Source: Rosa chinensis (Eukaryota; Streptophyta; Magnoliopsida; Rosales; Rosaceae). From it: a stretch of 64,000 nt of DNA. The translations under genes were made by a program, and so were the position numbers. Positions 60,497 through 64,000 of the stretch are shown piece after piece (position 1 is the first letter of the stretch; each line of letters begins with the position of its first letter). The notes under the pieces are model-generated. The model did no database searches. It saw nothing but the letters and a program-made list of their open reading frames with translations, and had not been told where the DNA came from. Location: NCBI RefSeq assembly GCF_002994745.2, contig NC_037094.1, positions 43,661,139 to 43,725,138 on the forward strand, read 5' to 3'.

Positions 60497-62016
60497 ATGT
60501 TTTCTATAACAAGCATGCCTTCAACAACATCAGTTCTATCAACCTACACCACATTTTCTGCTGCAGCAATGCTGATCAGGACAGTGATCAGTGAGGTCCA
60601 GACTATGGTCGGCCAGTTCATACCTCAAAAACTCCAGGACAAAATCATTGCCACACTTGCAGGCCTATTCGGTAACCTTCCTAATTCTCAAATGACTCTT
60701 ATCATTGATGAAAACAATGGCCTCTCTATCAATGAAGTTTACCAGGCTTCAGAACTCTACTTAAGCACAAGGATCACTGCCTCAATTGATCAACTTAAGG
60801 TTTCCAAGTCCCCACGCCAAAACAACTTCTCTGTTACCATAAACAAAGGCGAGAAGATCACTGACGAGTTTGAAGGAATACAGTTGAGGTGGGAATTCTG
60901 TTGTTCTGAAACGAAACAGGCGAATATGGACTATGAAAGCTATTGCTCATCAACAGAAGTAGTAGAGCATAAGTCAATTCAGCTCAGTTTCCACAAGCAA
61001 TACAGAGAAAAGGTATTAGAAACTTACCTGCCATATGTAGTGCAAAGATCAAAAGCAATTAAAGAGGAAAATAAGGTGGTGAGGCTGCATGCACTTGGAA
61101 ACTTTGGTGGAGAATGTTCGATCGGTCCCTGGGGTTCAGTCATCTTTGAACATCCATCAACTTTTGACACATTGGCAATGGACCCAATGCTGAAGAAAGA
61201 GTTGATTGCTGACTTGGACAGGTTTGTGAAGCGAAAGGAATTTTATGGCAGAGTAGGCAAGGCATGGAAACGAGGGTACTTGTTGTATGGTCCTCCTGGC
61301 ACTGGAAAGTCAAGCTTGATTGCAGCCATGGCTAATTACCTCAAGTTTGATATCTATGATTTGGAGCTTACATATTTACACAGCAACTCTGAGCTTAGGA
61401 GACTGTTAGTCTCCACCGCAAATCGATCAATCATAGTGATTGAGGATATTGACTGCAGCATTGAATTGAAGGACAGACAAGTTAGAGGAACCAACCCCAG
61501 TGACAGCCAGGTATATTGATAGCATAATACCTAGCAACAGAACATTTATAAATATGCAGAAGTGTAACTACGCAAATGTATGAATGATTTTCTTTTTAGC
61601 AGTTGACACTATCCGGATTGCTCAATTTCATTGATGGTTTATGGTCAAGCTGTGGAGATGAGAGGATAATTGTGTTTACCACCAACTACAAGGACAAGCT
61701 AGATCCTGCATTGGTGAGACCAGGCCGAATGGATATGCATGTTCACATGTCCTACTGCACACCGTGTGGATTCAAGACCCTTGCTCATAACTACCTTAAA
61801 GTAAAAACTCATCATCTCTTCAATGAAATTGAAACATTCATAAAGGAGGTTGATACGACTCCAGCAGAGATTGCAGAAGAACTCATGAAAAGTGAAGACA
61901 CCGATGTAGCGCTGGAAGGACTCATTGCATTCCTGAGGAAGAAGAAAGAGATGAACTGCAATGCTGAAGCCAATGTTGAAGAAACAATAGAAAATAATGA
62001 ACTAAAGGAAGAATGA
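60497..62016 (+). CDS. BCS1-like AAA-ATPase, 'ASD mitochondrial-like' group (two exons, 475 aa)
   Basis: This belongs to the plant BCS1-like AAA-ATPases related to AATP1/OM66, several of which are stress-induced and localise to the mitochondrial outer membrane or ER. Exon 1 is 60497-61510 and exon 2 is 61603-62016 (or 61600 if the other acceptor is used). I chose the ATG at 60497, which gives the usual MFSxxSMPSTxSVLSTYTTF start; an in-frame ATG lies 24 bp upstream. The N-terminus has a hydrophobic segment and the AAA-associated domain. Walker A is GPPGTGKSS (265-273) and Walker B is IIVIEDID (312-319), followed by a sensor-1 region with FTTN and the arginine-finger region with RPGRMD. The C-terminus is charged. 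All ATPase motifs look intact. Confidence 0.93.
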
Positions 62017-62490
62017 GGTAACAACATATAGAGAGAAATGGAACGTACCTTGCTAGGCAGTTTGCTTCATAAAATCAATTTGCATCAGTTGAATAATGTG
62101 TATTTCAATTCTGCCAATATTAATTTGCAGTTACAACTTTTCAATTGTTGTGCATGACTTAGTCCCTAAAAGCAATTATATACATTACAACCTAGCAATT
62201 ATTTCTACATTAATTTGCATTTTTCAAGATATGGCCTGAAAAGAGTAGGAAGAGCTTTGTGTGAAAAAGGTACTCGGTTTACTCTATAATAACTAACCAC
62301 TTGGATTATGATACTTCTTAAGACATGTATTCCTAGCCAAAAGATAAGTGCAAAACCAAAATCCATAGATTACAGGGGGCCTGTACATTCTGCTCTTTGA
62401 AAAAGAAAAAGAAAAATAATAATAGGAATAAGAAGAGGACGAAAGAAGAAGAAAAAGATGATACAGCGGACATTTACAGCACCGTGGGAC
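62017..62490. other. Intergenic DNA between convergent genes
   Basis: It holds the 3' regions of the AAA-ATPase and the U-box/ARM gene. A purine-rich stretch lies at 62399-62460. Nothing else was recognised. Confidence 0.4.
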
Positions 62491-63275
62491 TCAACACTGG
62501 TAAACAGAATAGCTTTTGCTCTTCCATAAGAAGCTAAAAGCTTTGCCCATCTTTCTTCTTGAGATGGATTTGCATAGCGGCTTTGATTCTGGGGCAGGTA
62601 TGGGATTGTTGTCATTTTGTTTGCAGAGTTGTACCTTCTCCTCCGGAGGTGATTGGTCTCTTTTGTCTAGGCTCACGAAACAGCATTAACAGCTTCTGAG
62701 CTTTCTCTTTTCCTCTTGATGTTCTATTAACGGACATCGACACCAATGCAGGAATTACCCCTTCCCGCAGGACCATCTGACTGCATTTCTCATTCCCATT
62801 ACACAACATAAAGAGACATGAGACAGCTTGCTCCTGCTCAATGGGTTGTTCAGCCTCCAGAAGTGCTGCTAGTGCACTGATAAGCTTCGTATTTGAAATC
62901 ATTTCATCTTTTGCAGAATTACTTGAAGCCAAATTTATCAAAACAGCTATACATTTTTCTGTCCATGAATGTTCACCGGAGTCTGCAAGAAGGGATTGCA
63001 AACCACTGATGATACTGGCTGAAAGAAGATTTGGAATGTTTGAGGGGATGCTAGAAAGGTTGTATAGGGCATGGAGGGCATCAAGCTTGTATTGAGTTTC
63101 AGCATTAGCTTGAAGGAGTTGGGGGACAGCAGGGCTTGCGCCAATTAAAGGCTTGGCTTCTTCAAGGCAGGAGAGATTCAGATAAAGGGCTGCCGCAGGT
63201 CCATGAGAACTGGGATAGGAGATCATTTCCTCCAGCAACGAAATTACCCCTGACGCAAGCATTGTCTCCTTATTT
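62491..63275 (-). CDS. U-box/ARM-repeat protein, PUB45/PUB6-like, last exon only, with apparent frameshift
   Basis: The exon starts at an AG acceptor at 63276-63277 and encodes several armadillo repeats, with LASGVISLLEEMI, ALYLNLSCLEEAK, LDALHALYNLSS and AVSCLFMLCNGN. These are typical of the C-terminal half of PUB45/PUB6-type E3 ubiquitin ligases; the U-box itself would lie in upstream exons outside the window. In the main frame translation ends at 62612 after an unusual tail. The conserved tail of the family (SISRRK, then FSFLWK and SYSVYQC) is present and open in the neighbouring frame at 62676-62491. One extra base in the AAAAGAG stretch near 62658-62664 explains this. It may be a real allele, a pseudogene mutation or an assembly error. 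Confidence 0.85.
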
Positions 63276-64000
63276 CTGAAGAAATATCAACATTTTATCG
63301 TTATTCATAAATTTCCCAGGACTGGAGAAGTGTGAAATTAAACCAAAAGAATATTACATGTTACTATAAAATTGCACAGCATAGGGACATGCAAAATCTA
63401 AACAGAGAACTAAAAATGTTCATGAACAACTCAAAAGAGGTCAACAGAGATAATCACAATTCACCCCATACTCTTCCTTTATCTCAATCAACAGTCCAAG
63501 CACTCACTAACAACGATTAATCTAGAGTTTGTCTTCCCCCAGCGAGGCATTCTAAGAAGCACATATTAACGCTGATATCATTCCTGCTGAAAAGGTAGTA
63601 TACACTGCCCGCTAAACTGATTGTCAGATATTTTATGGCTTCTCTTATTTTATTTGGGGGAGCAAATGATATCCTTCAACTCATTTTATGGCTTCTCTTA
63701 TTTTTTTTTATGGCTTCACTTTCTCTTACCATGATATCCTTCAACTCATTTGCTTCTCTGGGAATGTAAAACCATTTACAGCCAAGAAAATTATATGAAA
63801 GAAGTAAACCAAGTCCCATCAAAGTTGAAGGACAATGCGAATTCTCTCCCCCATGATTCAATTGCATAACATATGTAGAAAACTATACCCCATGCTGCAC
63901 GCAGCTTTCTTTCTAACAATGTTGCCTCTAATTTTTCAAGCATTTAGTAACCCAGCTATGTAATGATGTTTAATTTGAACTAAAAATATTACCATCCAGA
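63276..64000 (-). other. Intron of the U-box/ARM gene (runs past the window edge)
   Basis: This is non-coding sequence upstream of the last exon. It contains two imperfect direct repeats, TTATGGCTTCTCTTATTTT (63633 and 63685) and ATGATATCCTTCAACTCATT (63667 and 63731). A weak minus-strand frame with WFYIPREANELKD near 63740-63775 resembles a LINE RNase H end but is too short to call. Confidence 0.55.

Overview
This is plant nuclear DNA, almost certainly from a eudicot. The genes are split by short AT-rich GT-AG introns, they encode plant-specific products (TOC75, separase, a CYP76-type P450, a BCS1-like AAA-ATPase and a U-box/ARM protein), and the spaces between them are filled with CACTA, hAT, Mutator, LINE and LTR elements. 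The repertoire would fit Rosaceae, but that is a guess from general resemblance and was not tested.

Layout. Positions 1-3100 hold retroposon debris and a small Harbinger-type MITE. The chloroplast import channel gene TOC75 lies on the minus strand at 3446-7823 in seven exons. A non-autonomous hAT element (8246-12569) containing a 3.1-kb solo LTR lies upstream of it. From about 13040 to 36345 there is a relic of an endogenous caulimovirid (plant pararetrovirus) on the minus strand, split by a large nested transposon cluster. Into it went a solo LTR (13767-18241, itself holding another LTR at 14485-16793), a 15.1-kb CACTA element (18294-33382) and probably a LINE-like retroposon (about 34500-35238). 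The CACTA element was in turn hit by a solo LTR (19552-19949), by a hAT element with a ZMYM1/TTF-type transposase (21084-28924, carrying a truncated LTR retroelement at 23329-27639) and by a Mutator-type MITE (31708-32636, carrying another solo LTR at 31959-32468). Most boundaries are supported by terminal sequences and target-site duplications read directly from the sequence.

From 37 kb on, the window is gene-rich. A hAT MITE (37123-37787) ends about 180 bp before the start codon of separase (37969-53471, plus strand, 27 exons, 2147 residues). LINE pseudogenes follow (about 53930-54890 and 55960-56600). Then come a two-exon CYP76-like P450 (minus, 57638-59361), a two-exon mitochondrial-type AAA-ATPase (plus, 60497-62016) and the last exon of a PUB45-like U-box/ARM gene (minus, 62491-63275) that carries an apparent one-base frameshift near its C-terminus.

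The host genes are unrelated housekeeping or metabolic loci and do not form a pathway or operon. No CRISPR array, tRNA gene, rRNA gene or new defence-like system was seen. The most informative content is the nested insertion history. Exon boundaries were called by eye from splice consensus, reading-frame continuity and family resemblance; no transcript data were available.
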